Assembly: GCA_022827905.1 (NCBI GenBank)
Contig: JAJEIQ010000035.1
Location: forward strand, 1-39,132
Length of the DNA stretch: 39,132 nt
From: Pseudomonadales bacterium
GTDB taxonomy: Bacteria > Pseudomonadota > Gammaproteobacteria > Pseudomonadales > Azotimanducaceae
Reading direction: 5' to 3'
Below, one piece after another: positions 16,561-24,660 of the stretch. Every line of letters begins with the position of its first letter. Position 1 is the first letter of the stretch. The notes under the pieces were generated by a model. It was not told the DNA's origin and made no database searches. It saw nothing but the letters and a program-made list of their open reading frames with translations. The position numbers were made by a program, and so were the translations under genes.

Positions 16561-17820
16561 ATGTTCAATTCCTGCACCTCCCTTCGGGCATTTGACCCGG
16601 AAATCGCCAATGCCATCGCTCTTGAGGACAGCCGCCAAGAGGAGCACATCGAGCTGATCGCCTCGGAAAACTACGCGAGCCCCCTGGTGCGGCAGGCGCA
16701 GGGCAGTTCGCTGACCAACAAGTACGCCGAGGGCTATCCGCACAAGCGCTACTACGGCGGCTGCGAGTACGTCGATCAGGCCGAGGTGCTGGCCATCGAA
16801 CGGGTCAAGGCGCTGTTCGGGGCGGACTACGCCAACGTGCAGCCGCACTCCGGATCCCAGGCCAACGCCGCCGTGTACCTGGCGCTGCTGGAGGCCGGCG
16901 ACACCGTGCTTGGCATGAGCCTCGACCACGGCGGGCACCTGACCCACGGCGCCAAGGTGAACTTCTCCGGGCGCCTCTACAACGCCGTGCAGTACGGGCT
17001 GAACGCGGACACCGGCGAGGTGGACTACGACGAGGTGGCCCGCCTAGCCCATGAGCATCGCCCAAAAATGATCGTGGCCGGATTCTCCGCCTATTCGCGG
17101 CGCATGGACTGGGCCCGCTTTCGCGCCATCGCCGACGAGGTGGGCGCCTATCTGCTGGTGGACATGGCCCACGTGGCCGGGCTCATCGCCGCCGACCTCT
17201 ATCCGAGCCCGGTGGCCATCGCTGACGTCACCACCTCCACCACCCACAAGACCCTGCGCGGCCCCCGGGGCGGGGTCATCCTGGCGCGGGCCAACCCGGA
17301 GGTGGAGAAGAAGCTGAACTCGGCGCTCTTCCCCGGCTCCCAGGGCGGCCCGCTGATGCACGTCATCGCCGCCAAGGCGGTGTGCTTCAAGGAGGCGCTG
17401 ACCCAGGAGTTCCGGGACTACCAAGCCCAGGTGCTGGCCAACGCCCGGGCTATGGCCGACGGGTTCATCGACCGCAACCACAAGGTCGTTTCCGGCGGCA
17501 CCGACAACCACCTGTTCCTGCTCGACCTGATCGAGACCGGCATCACCGGCAAGGCCGCCGACGCCGCCTTGGGCCGCGCCAACATCACGGTCAACAAGAA
17601 CGCCGTGCCCGGCGACCCACGCTCGCCCTTCGTCACCAGCGGCCTGCGCATCGGCACCCCGGCGGTCACCACCCGGGGCTTCAAGGAGGCCGAGTGCGCC
17701 GAACTGACCGGCTGGATGTGCGACGTCTTGAGCGACATCAAGGACGACGCCAAGATCGCCGCCGTGAAGGAAAAGGTGACGGCGCTTTGCCGGGCCTATC
17801 CGGTGTATGGTTCGCCCTAG
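16561..17820 (+). CDS. glyA: Serine hydroxymethyltransferase
   Basis: GlyA interconverts serine and glycine with transfer of a one-carbon unit to tetrahydrofolate, using PLP. The 419-residue protein matches the family length (417 in E. coli). Diagnostic segments are [10 protein letters not shown] near the N-terminus, [34 protein letters not shown], and the PLP-binding Lys230 in [17 protein letters not shown] 16561 is unambiguous. It is followed 20 bp later by nrdR and ribD, a common gammaproteobacterial glyA-nrdR-ribD order. Confidence 0.97.
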   Translation: MFNSCTSLRAFDPEIANAIALEDSRQEEHIELIASENYASPLVRQAQGSSLTNKYAEGYPHKRYYGGCEYVDQAEVLAIERVKALFGADYANVQPHSGSQANAAVYLALLEAGDTVLGMSLDHGGHLTHGAKVNFSGRLYNAVQYGLNADTGEVDYDEVARLAHEHRPKMIVAGFSAYSRRMDWARFRAIADEVGAYLLVDMAHVAGLIAADLYPSPVAIADVTTSTTHKTLRGPRGGVILARANPEVEKKLNSALFPGSQGGPLMHVIAAKAVCFKEALTQEFRDYQAQVLANARAMADGFIDRNHKVVSGGTDNHLFLLDLIETGITGKAADAALGRANITVNKNAVPGDPRSPFVTSGLRIGTPAVTTRGFKEAECAELTGWMCDVLSDIKDDAKIAAVKEKVTALCRAYPVYGSP

Positions 17821-17840
17821 CTAGTTGCCATGGGCCAACC

Positions 17841-18299
17841 ATGCACTGCCCGTTCTGCGGAACCGACGACACCAAGGTAATCGACTCGCGGCTGGTCAGC
17901 GACGGCGAGGCCGTGCGGCGGCGGCGGGAGTGCCAGAACTGCGGCGAGCGCTGGACCACCTTCGAGACCGCCGAACTGCTCATGCCGAGGATCGTCAAGC
18001 GCGACGGCTCCCGGGAGCCCTTTGACGAGAGCAAGCTGCGACGCGGCCTGCAAACCGCCTTGGAGAAGCGGCCGGTCCCCGTGGAGGACGTGGAGGCGCT
18101 GATCAACCGCGTCAAGCACAACATACGGGTCACCGGCGAACGGGAGGTGGCGGCCGAACTGCTCGGCCAGGAGGTCATGGGCGAACTGCGCCAACTCGAC
18201 GCCGTGGCCTACGTCCGCTTCGCCTCCGTTTACCTCAACTTCGAGGACGTGAGCGAGTTCCAGTCGGAAATCCTGCGCCTCAAAGACAGTGCGCAATGA
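17841..18299 (+). CDS. nrdR: Transcriptional repressor NrdR
   Basis: NrdR represses ribonucleotide reductase genes in response to bound ATP/dATP. The 152-residue protein begins [17 protein letters not shown] with a zinc ribbon formed by Cys3, Cys6, Cys31 and Cys34, followed by the ATP-cone domain ([19 protein letters not shown]). Length and motifs are standard. ATG 17841 is chosen because the zinc ribbon must start at the N-terminus. Its stop overlaps the ribD start (ATGA at 18296-18299), so the two genes are translationally coupled. Confidence 0.96.
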   Translation: MHCPFCGTDDTKVIDSRLVSDGEAVRRRRECQNCGERWTTFETAELLMPRIVKRDGSREPFDESKLRRGLQTALEKRPVPVEDVEALINRVKHNIRVTGEREVAAELLGQEVMGELRQLDAVAYVRFASVYLNFEDVSEFQSEILRLKDSAQ

Positions 18300-19372
18300 T
18301 CTCCGCAGCCGATCAGGCCCACCTCGCCGAAGCGATTGAACTGGCAAAACGTGGCCTCTACACCACCACGCCCAACCCCCGGGTGGGCTGCGTCATCGCA
18401 CGCGGCGACCAGGTGCTCGGCCGCGGCTGGCATCAATGGGCCGGGAAGGACCACGCGGAGGTCCGCGCCCTCAAGGACGCTGGCGGCGATGCGGCGGGCG
18501 CCACCGCCTACGTCAGCCTGGAGCCCTGCTCGATCCACGGCCGCACCCCGCCCTGCGCCGATGCCCTGGCCGTCGCCGGGATCAAGCGGGTGGTGGTCGG
18601 CGCACTCGACCCGGACCCGCGGGTCAACGGCAACGGCGTGCGGCAGCTCAAGGCGGCCGGCATCGCTGTGGACTTGGCCAACGACGAAGGCGCGCAAGAC
18701 CTGAACCTTGGCCATCGGCAGCGCATGGCCCTGGGCCGCCCTTGGGTACGGGTGAAGATGGCCGCCTCCCTCGACGGCCGCACCGCCATGGCATCCGGCG
18801 AAAGTCAGTGGATCACCGGACCTGAGGCACGCAAGGACGTTCAGCATTGGCGGGCGCGGAGCTGCGCGGTAATCACCGGCATCGGCACCGTGCTGGCGGA
18901 TGACCCCAAGCTCAACGTGCGCGACGACCGCTTCGCCAGCGACGGCGCCCTGCGCCAGCCCCTGCGGGTGATCCTGGACAGCCGGCTGCGCAGCCCCGCC
19001 GTGGCGCAGATCTTCCAGCAGCCCGGAACCGCCTTGATCGCCCACGCCGGCACAGCAACCGCCGACCACTCCAAGGCGGAATGCCTCCCCTGCGGCACGG
19101 GACAGGTGGACTTGGCGCAATTGCTGGCCCGCTTGGCGGACCGCGAGTGCAACGAGGTGTTGGTCGAAGCCGGGCCGACCCTTGCCGGGGCCTTTCTCAA
19201 GGAAGGCCTTTGCGACGAGCTCATCCTCTATCTCGCCCCAAAGTTTCTCGGAGCCGAGGCCCGGCCGCTGCTGGACTTGCCTCTTGAGCGCTTGGAGCAA
19301 GCCCTAGCCGGCGAAGTCGTCGAGGTCGAACGCTTCGGCACCGATCTGCGCCTGCGCTTGACGGGGTTCTGA
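18296..19372 (+). CDS. ribD: Riboflavin biosynthesis deaminase/reductase RibD
   Basis: RibD carries out two successive steps of riboflavin synthesis on the pyrimidine intermediate made from GTP: deamination by the N-terminal domain and NADPH reduction by the C-terminal domain. The 358-residue protein has the deaminase zinc site (His53-Ala-Glu55, with Cys78 and Cys87 in [11 protein letters not shown]) and the reductase domain from [15 protein letters not shown] to [18 protein letters not shown]. Both activities look intact. Its start overlaps nrdR by 4 bp. The usual followers ribE, ribBA and ribH are absent; an inverted pair of REP-like hairpins and nusB come next. Confidence 0.95.
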   Translation: MISAADQAHLAEAIELAKRGLYTTTPNPRVGCVIARGDQVLGRGWHQWAGKDHAEVRALKDAGGDAAGATAYVSLEPCSIHGRTPPCADALAVAGIKRVVVGALDPDPRVNGNGVRQLKAAGIAVDLANDEGAQDLNLGHRQRMALGRPWVRVKMAASLDGRTAMASGESQWITGPEARKDVQHWRARSCAVITGIGTVLADDPKLNVRDDRFASDGALRQPLRVILDSRLRSPAVAQIFQQPGTALIAHAGTATADHSKAECLPCGTGQVDLAQLLARLADRECNEVLVEAGPTLAGAFLKEGLCDELILYLAPKFLGAEARPLLDLPLERLEQALAGEVVEVERFGTDLRLRLTGF

Positions 19373-19410
19373 CCGATGGCCAAGCAGTGTAGGCAAGCTG
19401 AAGGCTCTCC

Positions 19411-19492
19411 GGAGCGAGGGCGTCCCGCCCTCGATGGAATCCCTCGGCTCAATGCGAGGGCGCGCACCTTCGGTGCGTTATGCCCTCGCTCC
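19411..19492. repeat. Inverted pair of REP-like hairpins 4 and 5 (BIME-like)
   Basis: Hairpin 4 is GGAG (19411-19414) plus stem CGAGGGCG / CGCCCTCG with loop TCC (19415-19433). Hairpin 5 has the outer stem GCGAGGGC / GCCCTCGC (19454-19489) around an inner stem CGCACC / GGTGCG, and ends in CTCC (19489-19492). The two GGAG ends thus face outwards, which is the mosaic layout of paired REP elements. The pair fills the ribD-nusB gap. Confidence 0.75.
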
Positions 19493-19502
19493 GGCAAGTA
19501 AA

Positions 19503-19961
19503 ATGGCTGGTAGGCGAGGCGCGCCGGGCGTCAACGTGAGCCAGCGACGCAAAGCGCGCCGCGTCCTGGTGCAGGCGCTCTACCAATGGCAGATGAACCG
19601 CACCACCGCGAGGCTCCTGACTGCGGAGTACACCGGCAGCGGGGCGCTCGACAAGGCGGACCAGCCCTTCTTCGACGATATGCTCGCCAAGGTGCTGGCC
19701 AGCCCCAGCCAACTCGACGAACTCTACGACGACCTGCTTGACCGGGACCGGGAGCGCCTCGACGGCGTCGAACTCGCCATCCTGCGCTTGGGCACCTGCG
19801 AACTGCGCCACCGGCCCGACGTGCCCGCCCGGGTGGTGATCGACGAGTACATCGAACTCGCCAAGCTGTTCGGAGCCGAGGCGAGCCACAAGTACGTCAA
19901 CGGCGTGCTGGACAAGCTGGCCGGCCGGCTGCGGACCACCGAAATGGGATCGGAGGCTTGA
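19503..19961 (+). CDS. nusB: Transcription antitermination factor NusB
   Basis: NusB pairs with NusE (S10) on boxA RNA to support antitermination of rRNA operons. The 152-residue protein has the all-helical NusB fold signatures: RRKARRVLVQALYQWQ at the N-terminus and LRLGTCELRHRPDVPARVVIDEYIELAKLFG with the final KYVNGVLDKLA. ATG 19503 gives 11 extra residues compared with the GTG at 19536, which would give 141 residues, nearer the E. coli length (139); neither has a strong ribosome-binding site. The stop (TGA 19959-19961) overlaps the thiL ATG by one base. Confidence 0.93.
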   Translation: MAGRRGAPGVNVSQRRKARRVLVQALYQWQMNRTTARLLTAEYTGSGALDKADQPFFDDMLAKVLASPSQLDELYDDLLDRDRERLDGVELAILRLGTCELRHRPDVPARVVIDEYIELAKLFGAEASHKYVNGVLDKLAGRLRTTEMGSEA

Positions 19962-20854
19962 TGGATGAGTTCGCCCTCATCGAGCGCATCCGCGCGCAGT
20001 TGGGCGGCGATGCCCCGGAATGGCTGGTGCTCGGGCCAGGCGACGACGGGGCCGTGGTCCGGCCACCGGCAGGACAGGACATTGCCAGTTCCATCGACAG
20101 CTTTCTGGCGGATGTCCACTTTCCCGCCCGCGCCGACGCCGAGCTGATCGGCTACCGCTGCCTGATGGCGAGCCTCTCCGATCTGGCCGCCATGGCGGCG
20201 ACCCCGGCTTGGGCGCTGGTGGCGCTTAGCCTGCCGGAAGGGGATGCAGGCTGGGTGACGGCCCTGGCCCGGGGCATGGACGAGGCCGCAACCGCAGCCG
20301 GGGCACGGATCGCTGGCGGCAATCTCGCGGCCGGTCCGTTGACCATCACCGTCAGCGTGCAGGGCTGGGTGCCAGCTGGCGCCATGCTGGCGCGCTCCGG
20401 AGCGAAACCCGGCGACGCCATCTGTCTGAGCGGCCCCGTAGGTGGCGCGGCGGCGGCGTTGAAGCAAATCGACCTAGTCGCTTCCCGACCTGGCCACCTT
20501 GACGCGCTGGAGCGTTCCTATTGGCGACCCCAGCCGCCGTTTTCGCTGGCGTCGGAATTGCGCAGCCACGCCAGCGCCGGCATCGACCTCTCCGACGGAC
20601 TGCTGGCCGACCTTGGCCACGTGGCCGCCGCCAGCGGCGTCGCCCTGCACTTGGAGAGCGCCGCCATCCCCCTGGCCGAGGGCGCGGGCCTCGACGATGC
20701 GCTATCCGGCGGCGATGACTATGTCTTGGCCTTCACCACCGCGCACAAGCCCCTGATGGCGCGCCGTGCAGTCATCGGCGAAGTGGCCTCGGGCAGCGGT
20801 TTGCTTCTGGATGGCCAACGCGTCGATGAGCAGGGGTTTCGCCATTTCCGCTGA
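19961..20854 (+). CDS. thiL: Thiamine-monophosphate kinase
   Basis: ThiL phosphorylates thiamine monophosphate to the active cofactor thiamine diphosphate. The 297-residue protein has the AIRS-like fold motifs: GPGDDGAVV near residue 26, IDSFLADVHF, the GGNLAAGP loop, and GIDLSDGLLADLGH in the second half with GGDDYVL close to the C-terminus. It is slightly shorter than E. coli ThiL (325). The ATG shares one base with the nusB stop. The nusB-thiL-pgpA order is a standard gammaproteobacterial cluster. Confidence 0.94.
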   Translation: MDEFALIERIRAQLGGDAPEWLVLGPGDDGAVVRPPAGQDIASSIDSFLADVHFPARADAELIGYRCLMASLSDLAAMAATPAWALVALSLPEGDAGWVTALARGMDEAATAAGARIAGGNLAAGPLTITVSVQGWVPAGAMLARSGAKPGDAICLSGPVGGAAAALKQIDLVASRPGHLDALERSYWRPQPPFSLASELRSHASAGIDLSDGLLADLGHVAAASGVALHLESAAIPLAEGAGLDDALSGGDDYVLAFTTAHKPLMARRAVIGEVASGSGLLLDGQRVDEQGFRHFR

Positions 20855-21323
20855 GCTGAATTGGCACGCCTTGCGGCATCCGTCGGCGTTCATCGCCTGC
20901 GGATTCGGCGCCGGCATGCTCCCCCTGGTCCCCGGCACCTGGGGCTCAGCCCTAGGCGTCGCGTTGTGGCTACTGATCCCGCCGCAGCTAATCTGGCAAG
21001 TCGGCGCTTGCGTGACCGTCTTCCTAATCGGCTGGCTGGCCACGGCACAAGTGTGCCGACGCCACGCGGTCAATGACCCCTCCCAAGTGGTGGTGGACGA
21101 AATCGTCGGCGTTTGGATCACCTTGGCAGCACTGCCCCGGCAGGCCCTTTGGCTACTGGTCGGCTTCGTTCTCTTCCGCGTCTTCGATGTCCTCAAACCC
21201 TTTCCCATCGGAGCCTTGGAGCGGCGCTTCAAGGGCGGATTCGGCGTGATGATCGACGACTTGGCCGCCGGAACCGCCGCCGGGCTGGTCGGCTATGGCG
21301 CCTGGCGATTGCTGGCTAGCTGA
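20826..21323 (+). CDS. pgpA: Phosphatidylglycerophosphatase A
   Basis: PgpA removes the phosphate from phosphatidylglycerophosphate to make phosphatidylglycerol in the inner membrane. The 165-residue protein has the family signature GFGAGMLPLVPGTWGS near the N-terminus, the acidic VVVDEIVGVWI motif around residue 85, and the LFRVFDVLKPFPIGALERRFKGGFGVMIDDLAAG block, with several hydrophobic helices. ATG 20826 lies 29 bp inside the end of thiL, so the genes overlap and are coupled. It is the last gene of the core block; base composition drops immediately after it. Confidence 0.94.
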   Translation: MSRGFAISAELNWHALRHPSAFIACGFGAGMLPLVPGTWGSALGVALWLLIPPQLIWQVGACVTVFLIGWLATAQVCRRHAVNDPSQVVVDEIVGVWITLAALPRQALWLLVGFVLFRVFDVLKPFPIGALERRFKGGFGVMIDDLAAGTAAGLVGYGAWRLLAS

Positions 21324-21395
21324 ATACTGGAACCCGGAGTGCGTGGTTATTGCGCATTTGCATTCGTGAATGTAATCTCAGTCTACAAATAGTAG

Positions 21396-21423
21396 TTGAC
21401 ATTTGCATTGGCTTACGACAAAT
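21396..21423 (+). promoter_or_regulatory. Candidate promoter upstream of the receptor fragment
   Basis: A perfect -35, TTGACA (21396-21401), is followed 16 bp later by a weak -10, ACAAAT (21418-21423). It lies 32 bp before the ATG of the truncated receptor (21455) and could drive that fragment and the full receptor behind it. Confidence 0.35.
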
Positions 21424-21542
21424 TCATGGGGTTGAAATTTCCGGGGAGAGTGCAATGAAGAATTTCCAACGGTTGATGGCGGCGCTGGTTGTTTCGTGCG
21501 TTCAGTTGGCGGCTTATGCGGAAGAACGAGCCATTGAAAAAG

Positions 21543-21665
21543 TCGTGGTAACGGCAACCAAGCGCGAAACCACAGTGATGGAGGTGCCTGCGTCGGTGAC
21601 GGCGTTTACGGCCGAGCAGTTGGAGGAACGTGAAATCGAAAGTGTCCTCGACCTCAACGGCAACG
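21543..21665 (+). repeat. Direct repeat, copy 1 (receptor plug segment)
   Basis: This 123-bp segment matches 21944-22066 with three mismatches counted by eye, offset by 401 bp. It codes for the TonB-box and early plug region in both copies. Near identity at synonymous positions points to recent duplication or gene conversion. Confidence 0.9.
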
Positions 21666-21760
21666 CCGCCATCATGATCGAACAACCCCCTCCAATAGCC
21701 CCCGCCAATCACGCCAATCATGCGGAGGGGGCGAGTAGTTACCTTTTTACTAGGGATGGC

Positions 21761-21830
21761 GTGAATTGTTCCCAATTTGGCATGAATTGCTCTCGATTCA
21801 GGTGTGGTGAACTGCTCTTATGCGCCTTTG
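21761..21830. repeat. Iterated GTGAAYTG repeats, possible insertion-sequence end
   Basis: Three spaced copies of RTGAAYTGYTC begin at 21761 (GTGAATTGTTC), 21782 (ATGAATTGCTC) and about 21807 (GTGAACTGCTC). Regularly spaced imperfect repeats of about 20 bp are a feature of IS21-family termini. No transposase is attached, so this would be a solo remnant. It lies between the two receptor copies. Confidence 0.4.
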
Positions 21831-21849
21831 TTAGATGGAGAGAGTGAAT

Positions 21850-24051
21850 ATGAGAGTTCGACTACGTACGCTACCGTTGTTCGTGTGTTTTATATCTGGA
21901 TTTATCAACACGGCTACGGCATCTGAACCGGCAATAGAAGAGATCGTGGTAACGGCAACCAAGCGCGAAACCACGGTGATGGAGGTGCCTGCGTCGGTGA
22001 CGGCGTTTACGGCCGAGCAGTTGGAGGAACGTGAAATCGAAAGTGTCCTCGACCTGAACGTCAACGTGCCAAACATCAATTTGGGCATCTATTACGGTCA
22101 AGTGTTCATGACAATCCGCGGGGTTGGTTTTTCCCAGGGGCAAGGTACGGCCGACCCAGCGGTTGCCCAGCATGTGGATGGCATCTATCTGCCTCGCACG
22201 TCCTCCCTTCGCGGCGCTTACTACGACCTCGAGTCCATTGAGGTGCTCCGAGGTCCTCAGGGGACTTTGTATGGGCGAAATTCAACGGGTGGCAGCGTGA
22301 ACCTCGTTACGAACAAGCCGACTGAAGAATTTGAAGGTCGCATAGGCGTGCTGTACGGGGACTATGATCGCATCCAGGTCACCGGATTGGTTTCGGGCCC
22401 GATTGCGGAGAACGTGCTCGGTCGTGTGTCCGTTATCTATGACGACCGTGATCACTACACAGAAAATCTACTGCCGGGCTTTGACGACGTCGATCACGAG
22501 GAGATCAAGTCCATTCGCGGCGCGTTGCGCTTTTTGCCTAGCGACACACTCACGATTGACCTCAACGCGCAGTACGAGGAGCGCGAAGGGAGCATGTTGT
22601 TCGATTCCTACACCGAGCCGAGCGATCTTCTCTTTCCCAACCTGTTCACCAATGCGCTGTACTCGCTCGAACCCCACAAGACCTATTCGGATGTGAATAC
22701 GAGTGACGACCGAGAGGTCGTGATCGCTTCGCTGTCGATCGATTGGGCACTTAGCGAAAACGTAACGTTGATCGCAAAGACTGGCTATATCACTAGCGAA
22801 TTTTTCGCGGACACGGACAACGATGGGATTGCGGGGTTTGCGGTGACGGCCGTAACAGGGCATGACTCAGACACGTTCTCGCAAGAGCTGAATCTGCACG
22901 CTTCGTTGATGGACAACAAGCTCGACCTGCTGACCGGGCTGTACTTTTATCGGGATGACTTCGAGTGGTTTACCGAACTGCCGCTCAACTTCCTGGACAA
23001 CCTGCTCGGTTTGCCACCGCGTACCAGTTTCGTGTCTGCCCGTTACGACCAAGAGACGGAAGCCTACGGCGTTTTTGTTGACGCCACCTACCACCTTTCT
23101 GACGACTGGCGAATCTACGGCGGGGTCCGCTACAGCGAGGAGGAAAAGGATGGGGAGATGCAATCGGTGCAAGTTGTACCCGTCTGTGGCTTTGGATTGC
23201 CCGTGAGTGAACTCAAGAACGATTGGGACGACGTTTCTTATCGATTTGGTGTGCAGCATGACCTGTCTGAGCAGGCAAACATCTACGCACAGTATTCCAA
23301 GGGCTTTCGGTCGGGCGGCTTCGATACCAGCTCATGCAATGACGAATATGATCAGGAGAATGTAGACGCGTTTGAGGTTGGTTACAAAGCAACGTTTGCG
23401 GATGGTCGCGCGGCTTTGCGTTCGACTGCCTTTTACTACGACTATCAAGATTTACAGCTTTCTCAAATTGTGGGCCTTCAGTTGAATGTTGACAACGCCG
23501 CGAAATCCATAGTTTGGGGTGTCGAACTCGAGACACAGTTCCGCGTCTCCGATCGATTTCAGGTTGCGGTTAACTACGCGCATTTGGACGCCACTTACGA
23601 CGACTATGAGGACTGTGACGGGTTACTTTTCCCTGGCAATTGCTCAGCATTCGCGGTCGCGGGTGGGTTTGCAGTCTTTGAGGACGTGTCAGGAAACCCT
23701 CTAAATCGGGCCCCGGACAACTCCGTCGGAGTGACAGCGGATTACATCGTACCTCTAGGAAATGGGGGAGAGTTTGGGGTTACGGCACAGTGGACGTGGA
23801 CAGACGACATTCAGTACCGACCCTTTAACAACGAAGAAGATCAGCAAGATGCCTTTTCGATCGCGAACCTTTTTCTAACGTACACCCCGAGCGGTGACTC
23901 CAACCTGACGCTGCGTGGATTTGTGAAGAACTTAACCGACGAAGAGTACATTACCGGATTGGTCGCGACCACGTCGGTATCCGCCAATCTGCTCACCATG
24001 CCTTGGGCGCCACCACGCACATGGGGCTTGCAAGCGATTTGGGAGCTTTAG
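21850..24051 (+). CDS. TonB-dependent outer-membrane receptor
   Basis: The 733-residue outer-membrane transporter takes up a large or scarce substrate using TonB energy. It has a signal peptide (FVCFISGFINTATAS), the TonB box IEEIVVTATKRE, the plug domain with VPNINL, TIRGVG and IEVLRGPQGTLYGRNSTGGSVNLVTNKP, and a long beta-barrel ending in LRGFVKNLTDEEYITG and WAPPRTWGLQAIWEL. No siderophore-specific feature is visible; the style resembles receptors of marine bacteria that import polymers or hydrophobic compounds. ATG 21850 is chosen over ATG 21835 because GGAGAGAG sits just upstream of it. The second copy of the 123-bp repeat is 21944-22066. It heads a seven-gene co-directional run. Confidence 0.92.
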   Translation: MRVRLRTLPLFVCFISGFINTATASEPAIEEIVVTATKRETTVMEVPASVTAFTAEQLEEREIESVLDLNVNVPNINLGIYYGQVFMTIRGVGFSQGQGTADPAVAQHVDGIYLPRTSSLRGAYYDLESIEVLRGPQGTLYGRNSTGGSVNLVTNKPTEEFEGRIGVLYGDYDRIQVTGLVSGPIAENVLGRVSVIYDDRDHYTENLLPGFDDVDHEEIKSIRGALRFLPSDTLTIDLNAQYEEREGSMLFDSYTEPSDLLFPNLFTNALYSLEPHKTYSDVNTSDDREVVIASLSIDWALSENVTLIAKTGYITSEFFADTDNDGIAGFAVTAVTGHDSDTFSQELNLHASLMDNKLDLLTGLYFYRDDFEWFTELPLNFLDNLLGLPPRTSFVSARYDQETEAYGVFVDATYHLSDDWRIYGGVRYSEEEKDGEMQSVQVVPVCGFGLPVSELKNDWDDVSYRFGVQHDLSEQANIYAQYSKGFRSGGFDTSSCNDEYDQENVDAFEVGYKATFADGRAALRSTAFYYDYQDLQLSQIVGLQLNVDNAAKSIVWGVELETQFRVSDRFQVAVNYAHLDATYDDYEDCDGLLFPGNCSAFAVAGGFAVFEDVSGNPLNRAPDNSVGVTADYIVPLGNGGEFGVTAQWTWTDDIQYRPFNNEEDQQDAFSIANLFLTYTPSGDSNLTLRGFVKNLTDEEYITGLVATTSVSANLLTMPWAPPRTWGLQAIWEL
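21944..22066 (+). repeat. Direct repeat, copy 2 (within the intact receptor gene)
   Basis: This is the partner of 21543-21665 with three mismatches. It lies inside the intact receptor gene and covers the TonB box and early plug. Confidence 0.9.
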
Positions 24052-24084
24052 ATAGGCGCAACTTAACGTAGAGGAGAGCTAGAA

Positions 24085-24624
24085 GTGGTTAGAGGACCCA
24101 CACACCTGTCCCACATTGTTGGCGTTCTGCTTGCGATGGCTATTGGCATGACTGCAGCTGGGACGGCAAACGCTGACGGGATGACGACTGAAGAAACCAG
24201 AGCGATGATGACGGAGTTTCTGAAGTACCTACATTCCGGTAAAGAGGAGGACATTGTCAAGTTCAGCGAATTCTACGCGGATGACGTTGAGGCGCATTAC
24301 CACACAACAGGACCTTTGGGAAAGTACTTCTTCGGACGTGAAGCCTTTTTGAACTTCTACCTGAAGGGGGCTGAAGATGTCAATTTTGAGCACGGTCTAA
24401 AGGTTGATAGGTACTGGGTCGTCGTTGAGGACAATATAGCCGTGGTAAGGAACCGCACTCGGGGCCACAGATACGGCGCGCCTTTCGTTCAAGAATATGT
24501 ACACGTCTACTACTGGGAAGACGACAAGATTGTGCGTATGGAGGGCTTTAACAACGCCGAGGCCCAAAAATCAGCACAGGACATTGCCAAACGTAAGGCG
24601 GCCAACAAAGCAGCGATGAACTAA
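24085..24624 (+). CDS. Secreted SnoaL/NTF2-like protein
   Basis: The 179-residue protein begins with a signal-like helix (VGVLLAMAIGMTAAGTANADG), so it is probably periplasmic. The mature part has the cone-shaped NTF2/SnoaL fold pattern: MMTEFLKYLHSGKEEDIVKFSEFYADDVEAHYH, then GREAFLNFY, and beta-strands ending FVQEYVHVYYWEDDKIVRMEGFNN. Such proteins act as cyclases, isomerases, dehydratases or simple binding proteins. Export is unusual for the family. GTG 24085 follows GAGGAG. It lies 33 bp after the receptor and 36 bp before the P450, so it may bind or process the imported substrate; that is inference. Confidence 0.75.
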   Translation: MVRGPTHLSHIVGVLLAMAIGMTAAGTANADGMTTEETRAMMTEFLKYLHSGKEEDIVKFSEFYADDVEAHYHTTGPLGKYFFGREAFLNFYLKGAEDVNFEHGLKVDRYWVVVEDNIAVVRNRTRGHRYGAPFVQEYVHVYYWEDDKIVRMEGFNNAEAQKSAQDIAKRKAANKAAMN

Positions 24625-24660
24625 CCTAAAGCGATCTGCGAAGATTCACTGGAGGAAGAA

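Larger units (their letters stand above)
21455..21847 (+). pseudogene. Truncated TonB-dependent receptor (5-prime fragment fused to unrelated sequence)
   Basis: ATG 21455, with GGGGAGAG just upstream, opens a typical secretory signal (MKNFQRLMAALVVSCVQL to AYA), a TonB box-like IEKVVVTATKRE and the first part of the plug (PASVTAFTAEQLEEREIESVLDLN). Receptor homology then stops at about 21665. The frame continues through unrelated sequence to TGA 21845-21847, two bases before the ATG of the intact receptor. Bases 21543-21665 are almost identical to 21944-22066 in the full gene, while the signal peptides differ. An 8-bp inverted repeat (21686-21693 / 21724-21731) lies in the unrelated part. It is most likely a remnant left by recombination or IS activity; a role as a translated leader is possible. 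Confidence 0.8.

Noticed and set aside
213-19492. The repeated hairpins as a CRISPR array
   Set aside because: Copies are kilobases apart with no regular spacers and lie in separate intergenic gaps.
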